Origin: Pleurotus ostreatus/Saccharomyces cerevisiae fusant
Taxonomy: Eukaryota; Opisthokonta
Length of the DNA: 64,000 bases
Direction: 5' to 3'
Assembly (NCBI GenBank): GCA_024196135.1
Contig: JAMQCK010000040.1
Location: forward strand, 79,871 to 143,870
Notes under the pieces: model-generated
The model's input: only the letters and a program-made list of their open reading frames with translations
The model's database searches: none
Told to the model about the DNA's origin: nothing
Made by a program: the position numbers and the translations under genes
In this document: in pieces, positions 45,960 through 56,173 of the stretch
Numbering within the stretch: position 1 is the first letter of the stretch
Layout of the letters: each line of letters begins with the position of its first letter

Positions 45960-47134
45960 GGCTTTCTACAGTCCCGGGGCGAATGGGCAGGGAGGGGCGA
46001 AAACTGCGCGCGCTTGCGTATATAACGGCGCACGCCGAGGCACGCGACGCAATTGTGGTCGCCGCGAGCTTCTCCGCGTTGATCATCAGAAAGTTCATGA
46101 AATGCGCATCAGCTAAATGGGGGCCCAGGGTGTGCGCGCGCGCGCGACACCAGCGCGACATCCGGACATCCTTACGGGGGCCGGGTGCACCCCGTCGGCA
46201 AGGGCGCGCGCGATACGCCAGGTGCGCGAGTCTTGTGAGCGATGCGAGCTCGAGCGCAGCGTGGAAGGGCAGGGAAGGTGCCCAGGGAGAGCGCAAGCGC
46301 CCGGACTTGCGGAGAAGCTGGGTTGGGTAGCTCCATTCGTTGCCGTTTAACGTGGGAGCTCTGACACAGGACCAAGGTTTCTCACACTTTCTCGTGCTAT
46401 CCTCCGACTGCCCGCATGCCGACCAGACCCTCGTTTCTGGGCGTCTTGTTCGACCTGAACGCCACCGACGACGCGGGTCAAACAGCGAGCAAGCGCCTCC
46501 ACGTCCCGAAGGTCGATGAGACGGCCGCGTCCTCTGCAGCTGGGGAGGGCGGGAGCGAGGGAAGGGCCAGTGGGGTCCTCAGAATACATTGCAGATCCTA
46601 TTCTTCCCACATCTTCCGATAGATCTTCGCTTTGTATAGGGCGGGCCTTCCAATCGATCTGTACCTGCCACCGCGCCGTGCGGCGAGGTATTTCGGTGCA
46701 TGCAAATCTTCGTGCGGCGCGGATGCACCCGCAGGACCCCTTCTCAGGTTCATAACATCGTGCGAAGAGGCGCGTTCTGAATCAGAGCATGCAAGTCGAA
46801 GGTGTACGCACCAATGAACGTTCTTGTCCAATGAGGAGGGCGCTGCGAGCGAGGGTCCAACAGAAGAGAAGGCCTCGCTGAACAGCGAAGTTGACGAAGC
46901 GACACCTTCCTTCGCGTGGAGCGCTGAGAAAGCGCCCGTGGGCGATAGAGTTGGACACCGCGTCGTCAGGGTTTTTCTATGCTACAGGGAGTGATCATTA
47001 CAACAGTGAAGGTGGGCGGCATGCCGAGAGAGCAAAAAATGTCGCTCGACGTGAAGTGGCCGTCGAAGTTCGACAGATAGAGAGAAGCAGGAAGGATGTC
47101 GAACGGAAGCTCCAAGATGGCGAGCCTATCACAG
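45960..47134. other. Intergenic region, about 1.2 kb, with one doubtful small open frame
   Basis: No gene can be supported. The open frame 46,416-46,622 (starts MPTRPSFLGVLFDLNATDD) has gene-like codon use for about 50 residues but no recognised family and no splice continuation. A run of alternating CG bases lies at 46,132-46,147. The region holds the DUF6534 promoter and the CIA2 3' flank. Confidence 0.45.
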
Positions 47135-48006
47135 TCAAGCGCCGTGCCCCGTTAAGCACTGCTCCACGGTATTGAGAAGAGCCTGGTTTTCTAACGCAGC
47201 GGCAACACGTTCCTTGTCGTTCAACTGCTTGTTTACTTTTGGCGTGCCAAGAGGGACGAGAGAAGAGCGAAGCCAAAAGTCAGACATACCAAGAAAAGGT
47301 GTAGAGGATGCCGTCAGCCAGATATGAATGAGCACTGAATGAATGACCTACGCGTATGTTCACTTTGATGGGACCCGGGCTTGACGTGAATGTCGACTTT
47401 ATAGCGGTCTGGAAGGCTGCGAAGCAAGCGCACGCGGATAGACAGCCCTGGGAGCGCCCGACCGCCGCAAGAGAGCGAGACGGAAGAAAGAAAGGTGCGG
47501 GGGCCGAACGTGCGTGCCGGGGCGGTACGATGCGATTCGGAGGAACGTTGAGAGCGGAGCAGGGCCCAGAAGGATCGCAGGGAGAGGCAGGGAACAGTGA
47601 TGTTCAGCATGCGGTGGCGCGGACGAATAGCGTTACGAATTACCTATCAAGGTCGACATGCCGCAGTGCGGGACGGTGGGCGTAAACTCGACGTCGATGA
47701 AGTTGCGGTCTATGGCGATCTGGGGCGCAGAGACGACGCGTAGCTCCTCCAGGGTGTTGGGATGCTCAGGATCGTATATATTTCGAATGAGGTCTAGGAA
47801 GCGATGAGTACTCGGCTAGCGTAGCAGCCCTTCAAACCAGGCTTACCAAAGATCTCTTCCTGATCAATCGGTTCTGGGCCATCATTCTCTGGCGCATCCT
47901 CTTCCATATCTTCCATCCATATGTTCTTCCCTGTGTACAAGGATGCCTTTGGCGCCGACGACGCCGCGAAGACGGTCGGATTTGCGTTGAAGAGCTGGGA
48001 CGACAT
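47135..48006 (-). CDS. CIA2: Cytosolic iron-sulfur assembly component 2 (CIA2 / FAM96 / MIP18)
   Basis: Part of the CIA targeting complex that hands Fe-S clusters to nuclear and cytosolic proteins, including DNA polymerases and helicases. Start [19 protein letters not shown] at 48,006. Domain blocks in order: [54 protein letters not shown] with the reactive-type Cys, [24 protein letters not shown] stretch, and [16 protein letters not shown]. The end is EQCLTGHGA with TGA at 47,135-47,137. Introns fall near 47,845, 47,650 and 47,350-47,245. Length is normal for the family. Divergent from DCN1 with 159 bp between starts. Confidence 0.94.
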
Positions 48007-48165
48007 GACGGTTTGGGAGTACAATAGCGCGGTCTAAGCGCGCTGCTCATGGTTCTCACGTGTGCTCGGATTCGCCGGGCCGGGACAATGTTTTGACTTC
48101 GTGACCAGGCGCGGTGGCTGGTCCTTGCACTCGCACTTCATCGTCCTACCTCTTGTTCGTCAAAG

Positions 48166-50037
48166 ATGCCGCCGAAGGTGCGTACGAGTATTTTGCGCGT
48201 TAGGGCAGTCTATCCAACAAGTCATCAGCGCAAGCGCACCGAGGACGCAGCTGCAGCTGAAGACGGCGCAGCGGCACGCACGACGCGTCGTTCTGCGCGT
48301 AATACGACCGCTGAGTCCACCGCTGCGGCTTCCAGCACTGCTGCCAAACCTGCCGCAACGAAGAAGGCGCCTGCGAAGACCTCGAAGGCCAAGAAGGCGT
48401 ATGTGCACACTATGATTTCGTCCCGCATCGACTTACATACCTTTAATTCAGTGCCGATCAGTCCGACGGAGAAGAACCAGTCAGCCCTTCAGCCTTTCCC
48501 AAGGACACAGCCCTGACATCTTCCCAGCCTCCCCCGAAGAAGGCACGCGCGACCAAAGCCACCACCACCAAGGCTGCTCCCGCGAAAAGCAGAAAAGCCC
48601 CGGCGAAGAAGGCCCCCGCACCCACCGACAGGTAAGCGCCCGCCGCACTCACGCGCTTGCCACCCACGCTCATCTCGCGCCTTCCCCTCGCCTTCCCGCC
48701 CTGCCTTCCCAGCACGGATGATGTAAGTCGCAAGTCTCCCGATCGTATGCTTGCCGCGTGGCTAATGACACCCCGCCCCTCCCTGATCAGGCGCCCGACG
48801 TCGGGTGAGTGCCCAGCACCGACGCTGACCCTGCTCTCATGCGGCTCGCGCTCTCGTGCTGCTGCCCGCGTTTCTTTGCATCTGACCTCTCCCCTTCCAG
48901 CGACGACGAGAACACGAATGCGGGTCCGAGTAGCAGCAAGGCCAAGGTGCGCCGCGGTGTCTTTATTCCGTGCGATCTGTACCCCGTGTTGACGCGTCGC
49001 GCTTTCCAGGCCCCGAAAGCGGTCAAACACGAGCCGTACACACCCGCGCGGGCGAAGGCGCTGTTTAACGCCTACGAGGATGCGGACGAGAAGGATGTGA
49101 TCGGCGCGGAAGGCTTCATGCGCCTCTGCGAGGACGCGGGGATCGAGATGGAGGGCGCGCATCCGCTCATCCTTGCGTGGCACCTGCAGTGCAAGGAGAT
49201 GGCGAAGATCAGCCGTGAGGAGTGGATGAAGGGCTTGGAAAGCTTGCAGTGCGTGTACCAACCCGAAGAGCGCCGTGCGTGGCTAATGAATTCTCATTCA
49301 GGACTGGCACACTTCCCCAGCTCGGTATCGCGCTCAAGGATTTAGAGACGCTCCTCGTGCATGGCGAGACCTCCAAGGAAACACCGTCCGCAGGCAAGAC
49401 CCCGCCGTATAACAAGGCCGTTTACCAGTCCTACGCCGCCGATCCGCAGAAGAGCTTCCGGAGCCTGTACAACTACTGCTACACCCTCATCAAGCCTCCG
49501 TGCGTCCCCATCTTCCTCACTCTCGTATGCCCACTCACCTTGCCGGTAGGCAATCCAAAAACATCGACATGGAGGTTCGTCTGTTCCACAGCTTCCTTGT
49601 TCGCTCCCACTCACCGCCGTATAGACTGCATGCGCGATGTGGTCCGTGCTACTCGCTCCGAAATACCCGCACATGAAGAAGATTGTTGACTTCACCACCG
49701 TACGTCCCACATATTTTGCCGCCTGGGTCAAGGTTGCTCACTCTACCCTCAGGAGCGGATACAAACTCATCGCGCGGCGAACAAGGATCTCTGGCAGATG
49801 GTATGTGGTTTCTGTCTTTTCTCGACTGTTGCGTGTAGCTGACGGCATGTGTCTAGATGCTCGAGTTCTGCGAGACCGTCAGCCCGAACCTGGATAACTA
49901 CGAGGCGGATGGGGTGAGTTCTTCGTTCTGAGCATGCTTCTTTGAGGCTGACGCAAACCCTGTAGGCATGGCCGACGCTCTTGGACGAGTTCGTAGAGCA
50001 TGAGAAGGGGCAGCAGGGGAATGAGCCGGAGGCGTAA
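48166..50037 (+). CDS. DCN1: DCN1-like cullin neddylation factor
   Basis: Promotes transfer of NEDD8 onto cullins. The C-terminal PONY domain is complete across several exons: ARAKALFNAYEDADEKDVIG, GAEGFMRLCEDAGIEMEGAH, LILAWHLQCKEMAKISREEW, LEETL-type region QLGIALKDLETLLVHG, FRSLYNYCYTLIKP, ACAMWSVLLAPKYPH and NKDLWQMMLEFCETVSPNLD, ending AWPTLLDEFVEHEKG. Instead of the N-terminal UBA domain of yeast Dcn1 the first exons code a Lys/Ala/Pro/Thr-rich basic tail (for example TKKAPAKTSKAKK and KSRKAPAKKAPAP) like linker histone tails. Start MPPK at 48,166 splices to RKRTEDAAAAED. Stop TAA at 50,035-50,037. Confidence 0.92.
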
Positions 50038-50899
50038 ACGTGCTGTTGGACTTTCATATCCTGGACCGTCACGTCAATCTACAGTTCATTTATGCCTGAC
50101 GCAAGGCTGCTTGCCTATATCTATACGCCCGCTAATCTAATGCCCATGCTTGTGTAGGATTAGGACTGATATATGCCTAGGCAGGATCTACCCTGTGCAT
50201 CAAGCCTGTCAAGTTCATGACTTCTCGGGTGCAGTGCCTCCTCGCCCGCGTTCGACACGCGTCATCGCCTCTTTGTCGAATCTCACTGTTTGAACTTTGC
50301 CTTCTGCGTTCAACTGTCTGAGTGTACGAACATTTGCGGAAGAACTTCTGGACGATGGCCAGCCTCAATTGATTTCTCTGGATCCATTGTTTCGAAATAG
50401 GCAGTAATGTCATTGCTCACCGAGTCTAAGTCCCTGCCAGCGTCATGTGGCTTGGGTCCCGCATTCAGGTGCGTTATCGGTCAGCTGGCTCTGGTCTTGC
50501 CTGATTGCCCTGCCTAGAGAACGTCAGTCCCGTCCAGGTCGTACGTGCGTGCGGAGAATAGCCCATCGCTTCAGGTGGCAACCAGGTCCGTGCGAAGAAG
50601 CCCCCAGATGGTCGAGGTCAGGCGTTCCCCCGTCACCTGGATGACGCCTCCCCTCGACGCCCACAACACCCACTCGCATAGCACCATATCCATTTCGCGT
50701 TGCACGCCCCGTACAACATCGCGCTCGCGCTTGAGCCCAGGCTCTGGATCAGCTTAGTCAGCATTGCGGGGACTTGACGGGGAATCCATCGTCTTTTGTT
50801 CCAGACGACGACGAAGGCCTGCCATCTCGACGATCCCTGTCACTCGTTTGTTCCCCCCAGCCAATGCACTAGCTAGTGTCCCCCTTAACATAAGCCAAA
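50038..50899. other. Gene-free intergenic region, about 0.86 kb
   Basis: Contains the DCN1 3' flank and the promoter of the Thr-rich membrane protein. No gene or repeat was identified. Confidence 0.5.
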
Positions 50900-52375
50900 A
50901 TGTCGGACACTACCACCGCTAGTGCGTTCCCCTCCGTCTCGCCTTGTCCCGCGCACTAAACTCTCTTCACGCAGCGGCTACCACCGATACGTGAGTCGCG
51001 TAATGTGCGCGGGAGTGCGCGAGATGAACGTTTGCTAGCTCGACTGATTCCCCCACCACCACCCGTGCGACCTCCCCGACCACGACCGCGGCGCCCACGA
51101 CCACGACGGATGAGACCACGACGCAGGACACTACCACGGAGGATACTACCACGGAGGACACCACTACGGAGGAAACCACTACCACGCAGGACACCACTAC
51201 TACTTCCAGGCAATCCACGACCACTGAGGCGACCACCACATCCACCTCCGATACCACGTCGCAGGAGCAGACGACCACGGAAGACACCTCGACGTCGACG
51301 AGCAGCACCCGGTCCTCCTCCACTACTTCCTACTCCGTCTCAACCGACCCCGGCGGCGACACCGTCACCCAGACTGTCGTCGTTCCCGTGACGCCGACCC
51401 TCACGCAGTCGCCGACCACCAGCAGCGGCGCGTCTGATGGCGATCACTCCTCCGCGTTCTTCGACAACAAGGGCGCCGTAGCGGGTGTCTTCACCGTCGT
51501 CGGCCTCGTCGTCGTTGCTCTCATCTTCCTCGCCGTCAGCATCGTTCTCAAGCGCCGCCGCGCCAAGCGCTTTGACAAGGAGGTGCGTGCGCCCACGCAT
51601 CTCACATTCACATGACTGACTCCCACAGGTTGAGAAAGCCGCCGCTGAGGCTGCCATGGCATCCGCGCCTCAGTTTGACGACGAGGACTATGACTACCCG
51701 GCTTCCTCCACCGGCCCTTCCGCGGGTACCCAGCCATACTCCGACGTTTCCTCTCACGGGACGTACCAGCAACAGCCACTTGCCGTCCCGCCCGAGAGCT
51801 ATAACATGCAGGACATCCCCGCGCAGGGCGGCTACTACAACAACCTCGGTGGCGGGGCGTACGCGGACAACCCCTACGCTGCTGCCGGTGCCGCAGGCGC
51901 GGCGGGTATCGGCGTGCGCCGCACACTGTCTGGCGCTGGCTCTCCCGACGCGCACGAGCCATACGCGGCCTTTTCTGGTCCGGAATACTACCAGCACCAG
52001 CAGCAGTATCAAGGGCCCGAGTACGGGCAGCCAGTCCACCAGCCTCAGCCTGAGTACGCTGCTCAGGCGCCGCCAAACCCCGAGGCTGCGTATGGCGCAT
52101 ACGGCGCGCCTGTCGCGGAGCCGCAAGGCCGCCAGCGCACGCAGTCGACCGCTGGCGCGCGGAGCATGCTTGACCAGGGTCCGGACCCGTCTCCCCAGAG
52201 CCACAGCGGCGAGAGCTACGCGGCGCACTACGAGGCGGGCGCGAAGCCTACGCACAGCGAAACGAGCGACTTGCCGAACCCCTTCGCAGCGTCGACGCCT
52301 AGCGAGGAGGAGAGCGATGACGAGTCGGACGACGAGCAGCAGCGACCGAAGGTGCTTAAGGTTGCGAACGAGTAA
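50900..52375 (+). CDS. Thr/Ser-rich single-pass plasma-membrane protein (mucin-like, sensor-like layout)
   Basis: Starts MSDTTTA at 50,900 with two introns close to the N-terminus. The outer part is a Thr/Ser-rich stalk with TTTEDT-type repeats (51,090-51,220), suited to O-mannosylation, then VTQTVVVPVTPTLTQSP. One membrane span follows at about 51,475-51,550 (AGVFTVVGLVVVALIFLAVS) with a KRRRAKRF stop-transfer. The cytoplasmic tail after an intron at about 51,583-51,629 is Tyr/Gln/Pro/Gly-rich and ends in an acidic block and KVLKVANE. The layout resembles fungal wall-stress sensors (Mid2/Wsc) but there is no WSC domain and no cleavable signal peptide, so it may be a type III protein. Function is unknown. 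Confidence 0.75.
51090..51220 (+). repeat. In-frame 15-bp coding repeat (TTTED units)
   Basis: Several near-copies of GACACCACTACGGAG-like 15-mers encode repeated T-T-T-E/Q-D units in the stalk of the membrane protein. Such repeats usually vary in number between strains. Confidence 0.7.
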
Positions 52376-53108
52376 GGCGGGTAGTCTTCACTATGGTCTT
52401 CGTCAGTCTTCTTCGTTCCTCTGAGACGACTGTACCATCGACAAGAAGCTCACTCCCCCCTCCCACTATCTGGCTCTCCAGGACTACTCACCCACCGCTT
52501 ACTGTGGATACTGGATCTCCTTCCTATGTTTATCTGTGCGTTATTGACTGGATACCTCTGTGTTGTCGATTGGATACCTCGATGCCGGATGGGACCTGTT
52601 GTGTGTCGTTACCTCTGTATCCTACTCGAGCACGCAATTCACCGTTGTTTTTCCATCCTTGTCACAGGTGGCCCTGCCATCCGCTGTTGGCAAGGAGTGA
52701 TGGGACTTTGTGGGACGTTCAGATTCACTTCTGGTAGTCTGTGTGTCCAACTGCTGTATGTAACATGGGTCCTATAGTGTAGTGGTCATCACAGTGGATC
52801 CTGGATGCAGGTTCGATTCCTGGTAGGACCTCTCTTGCATTGGTCTACCTGTTTTTTGTGTCCGCCACTGGTGACAAATGCTGCACGGAAAGCACGTACA
52901 ATTAGGCCATTCCCCCACCGGAACGCCTGCCGTGCAAAGCCTTTGCTACGGACAGTATATTGGCCGGGTTCTCGATGACTGGCAAGTCTTGCGAATCTAC
53001 TCAACGCTTCGCAGCTGATGACCTTGGATGTCATATTCATTTTCTACGATGAGGTTCACACGTGTAAGCTGGGCAGAGCAGCCCTTCACACATAGGTCGA
53101 TAGTGACC
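52376..53108. other. Intergenic region holding a tRNA-Gln-like sequence
   Basis: Convergent 3' flanks of the Thr-rich membrane protein and DLD1. Apart from the tRNA-like sequence at 52,768-52,830 nothing was identified. Confidence 0.5.
52768..52830 (+). pseudogene. Shortened tRNA-Gln-like sequence, probably a tRNA pseudogene
   Basis: The ends pair perfectly as a 7-bp acceptor stem (GGTCCTA with TAGGACC). The D-arm TAGTGTAGTGGTCATCAC and the T-loop TTCGATT match fungal tRNA-Gln closely. Total length is about 63 bases, eight or nine short of a normal tRNA-Gln: the anticodon arm and variable loop are compressed into GTGGATCCTGGATGCAGG, with a CTG present where a Gln anticodon could be, but no proper 5-bp anticodon stem plus 7-base loop, and the outermost T-stem pair is a mismatch. 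Promoter boxes A and B seem present. Confidence 0.65.
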
Positions 53109-55999
53109 CTAGTGCTTCTCTTTCTCGTCCTGCTCCTTCTTCTCATCTGGATACAACTGCACTTGCGTGTCAGTCCAAGTACGTCGCAGACGAAGCGAAA
53201 AGGATACGAACCTTCCCGGGGTTCATGATGTTGAGCGGGTCGATGGCGCGCTTCACGGTGCGCATGAGCTCGATAGTGCTCTCGCCAAGTTCCTCAGTGA
53301 GGTACTCCTTCTTGCCAACGCCGACGCCGTGCTCGCCCGTGCCTGCGATAGTCATGAGCATTTTGTCGCATCTCAAAGCCCGCGATCCGCATGACGAATT
53401 TTCCCTCCTCATCTGCTACTCACAAGTACCATCCATTCTGATCGCCCGATGCACCAGCCGGTGCACGGCACCCTCGACCTTCTTCAATTCCTCGTCGTTT
53501 CTAAAGAGCAGAAGCGCGTGGAAGTTGCCGTCGCCGACGTGTCCGACGATGGTACTGGTCAGACCCTCCTGCTCCAGGTCTCGCTTCGTCTCGTGGACGA
53601 GGTGGGGGAGTCTGGATACGGGCACGCTGTCGGTGGGTTAGTTCGATAGGCGGGCGGAAAATCTGCGAGAACGAATATACAGAGCGAGTGCGAATGGATG
53701 GTTGCGAATGGGGAGAAAGAAGTTAGGAAACCTACCAAACATCCGTCGTCCAGCACCGCGAGCCTGGATGTGCACCGAGCGTCGAGATCAGCGCATACTT
53801 GCGGTTCTGCCACAAAGTGTCCGCCTCCTCGTCCGTCTTGGCGAACTCGAACCTAAGTTGCGATGTTAGCACAATATGGCAGGGATATGCTTTCATGAGC
53901 ATTATCAAGGGCCATGCAAGCAGGTGTTTTTCTCTCAACAGAACACCGCCCATTAGATAGGCACTCACTGTGAACTCCCATGCTTCTTCACAATCGTCTT
54001 CAACGTCTTTGACGCGAGCTCAATCGCCCCCGCGTCGCCCTGCACCTTGACAAAGAGCGTGTCCGAGACGGGGTACGGCTTCTCGACAAGGCCGGCGGTG
54101 TTAATGGCGGCCATCACTGGAGGGGGCACGTCAGTCCAGGGCGCACCTTTGGGGGGATTTTGGTAGAAGGGGTGCGACTATATATGACACACGCGGGAAC
54201 AGGTCAAGAGCATACGTACTGTGATCGTCGACGAGCTCCAGGCATTCTGTGAAGGTATGAGCATGAACTGTGCAGACTGGAAGAAGGAACCAAAAAATTG
54301 AACGCACGCATCAGCGGCCCATACGGGCTCTGCAAGATCTCCTGCACGGCGCTGACCGCTGCACCTACGTTCGGGAATTGCGCCATGGCGACCTTCGTCG
54401 GTAAGCGCGGCGCGAGGCGGAGAGTGGCTAGATGGAGTCGTTAGTCTCAGTGGTTATCAGGGAAGCCAGCAGCATAATAGAGAAAAGGAGCATAGGATAG
54501 GGAGGTGAGTAGGGAGGTAAGGGTGAGTAAGGAGGTAAGGGTACGTAAAATAGGCTGTGCCACGAAATCCACCAACTCACCCTCAGTAACGATCCCCAAC
54601 GTCCCCTCCGCGCCGATGAACAGCTTTGTCGAATCCCATCCAGCGGACGACTTGCGTGCGCGCTGCCGGGTCTTGACGACTTCACCGTTGGGGAGGACGA
54701 CAGTCTGCGTAGGAAAAGTGAGAAAGTATCCTATAATTGCGACATTTGTGGCAGCGCACCACATTCAGGAACCACTCGCCCTTGGCCGTGCCGTAGCGGA
54801 CGGCGTTGGCTGGACAGAAATGAGTACGATTTGAAGAGGGCGCCGAGTGGGCAGAACGCACTCCCGCTGCAGCCTGTGCCGATCATGCCGCCGATGGTCT
54901 GTTATTGAGCTCAAGTAGGCAATTAGTTGGTTCGTGCTTTGCACTCACTGCGCCAGGTCCTGGGTCAAGCTATGAGAAGCGTGAGTAGAGTATTTACACG
55001 TGCACATGGATGTGCTTACAGGGAAGAAGAGGGGAATGCCCTTCTCCTTGAGCGTGTCGTTGATGGCTTCCCATTGTACGCCGGCTTGACAGATGAGGTC
55101 GCCGTCATCCACTGGGCGATGTCAGATTTGCAAACAAAGACTACCAAATTTGGGAAGGCACACCGTTGATGCGTATAATCTTGTTCATCTCCGACATGTC
55201 GATACATATGCTTCCGGTCTTGTAGCCCGCGAAGTGTCCCTCCAAGCTGGTCGCGCCGCTATACGGCACAATAGGGATGCGATGGGTGCGCGCAATGTTG
55301 ACGATGGTCACGACATCTTCTGTACTTCTGGGACGGACCTGCAAGACCGTTAGGAGGGAAGGAGATCGGCACGTCCGCGGTACATACCACAACCGAGTGG
55401 GGGGAAGTAGGGAGGTAGGTGTTGTCCGACGAGCCGTACTGCGCGGTGATGACAGGGTCCGTCACGACGCGCTCCTCCTCAGGGAATGCCTCGCGCAGCT
55501 TCTCGATCGCCTTCAGGACGTCGCGGTGCGAACCATAGCCGGGCTTCACCGCCTGCGTGCCGAGGCTGCCGCTCTGCCTCTGAGGTAAGTTTAGGGTCCC
55601 CTCGGAAGAATGTACACGCACGAAGAACTTCCCATCCACCCAGTTCGTCACGCCGACGACGGCGATCGCAAGGACCGCGGCCTGGACGACGACACGGAGG
55701 CGGAAGGCCTCGCGCAGCTGCTCGGCATACGTCTTGGGTGGAGGTGGTGGAGGGGGCGCCTTCTGCTTTGGCTTGCTCATGTCGGGAGGGGGAGGCGGTT
55801 GCGGGTGCACGACATCCTCGAAGCGAGGGAGGGGGCGCGTCTGGCGCTTCACGGGGCGTGGGAGGGGCTTGCTCGCGGGGTCCTCAGGCTCCGTCGCGTA
55901 CGTGCGTCGAAGGAGGGGCTGCAGCAGAGCCCTTGGCTGCTGCTGGCTCTGGCGGCATCGCACCCTCAGGAACGCGCCCGATACCCTCGTCGAAGACAT
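53109..55999 (-). CDS. DLD1: Mitochondrial D-lactate dehydrogenase (cytochrome), DLD1
   Basis: FAD enzyme oxidising D-lactate and passing electrons to cytochrome c. It starts [17 protein letters not shown] at 55,999, a mitochondrial presequence, followed by a Pro-rich linker ([13 protein letters not shown] and a run of seven Pro) and a membrane anchor [15 protein letters not shown] as in intermembrane-space Dld1. The FAD-binding part includes [46 protein letters not shown] and [11 protein letters not shown]. The C-terminal FAD-linked oxidase domain has [29 protein letters not shown] and [13 protein letters not shown]. The last exon encodes [15 protein letters not shown] and TAG (53,109-53,111). 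More than ten exons. Head to head with MRH4, 174 bp apart. Confidence 0.93.
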
Positions 56000-56173
56000 G
56001 ATGAACGGGAACAAGTCGCAAGCGCGCGCGAGAACCGCAGACGATGGCGCGCACCGGAACGCGGCCCGGGTGGCTGACCGACTTTGTGGCGTCCGGGCGC
56101 TTTTTTGACTTGTCGAATTCCTGGACTCTGCAGGAACCAGGTTTCCTCCCAAAGTCCCCTCCGGTTCTCCACT
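56000..56173. promoter_or_regulatory. Shared divergent promoter of two mitochondrial genes, DLD1/MRH4
   Basis: The 174 bp between the start codons must serve both genes. It carries CG-rich strings (GCGCGCGCGAG near 56,022) but no element I can name. Confidence 0.45.

Noticed and set aside
46416..46622. Possible small gene starting MPTRPSFLGVLF
   Set aside because: No homologue recognised, no splice partner, and the overlapping opposite frame is equally open; mentioned only in the intergenic entry.
50967..51323. Val/Ser-rich open frame antisense to the Thr-rich membrane protein
   Set aside because: It is the reverse complement of the ACC/ACG/ACT repeat; no start context, splice continuation or family match.
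52768..52830. Calling the tRNA-like sequence a functional tRNA-Gln
   Set aside because: The anticodon arm and variable loop are eight or nine bases short and no standard cloverleaf can be drawn.
55734..56108. Gly-rich plus-strand open frame over DLD1
   Set aside because: Antisense shadow of the DLD1 poly-proline linker.
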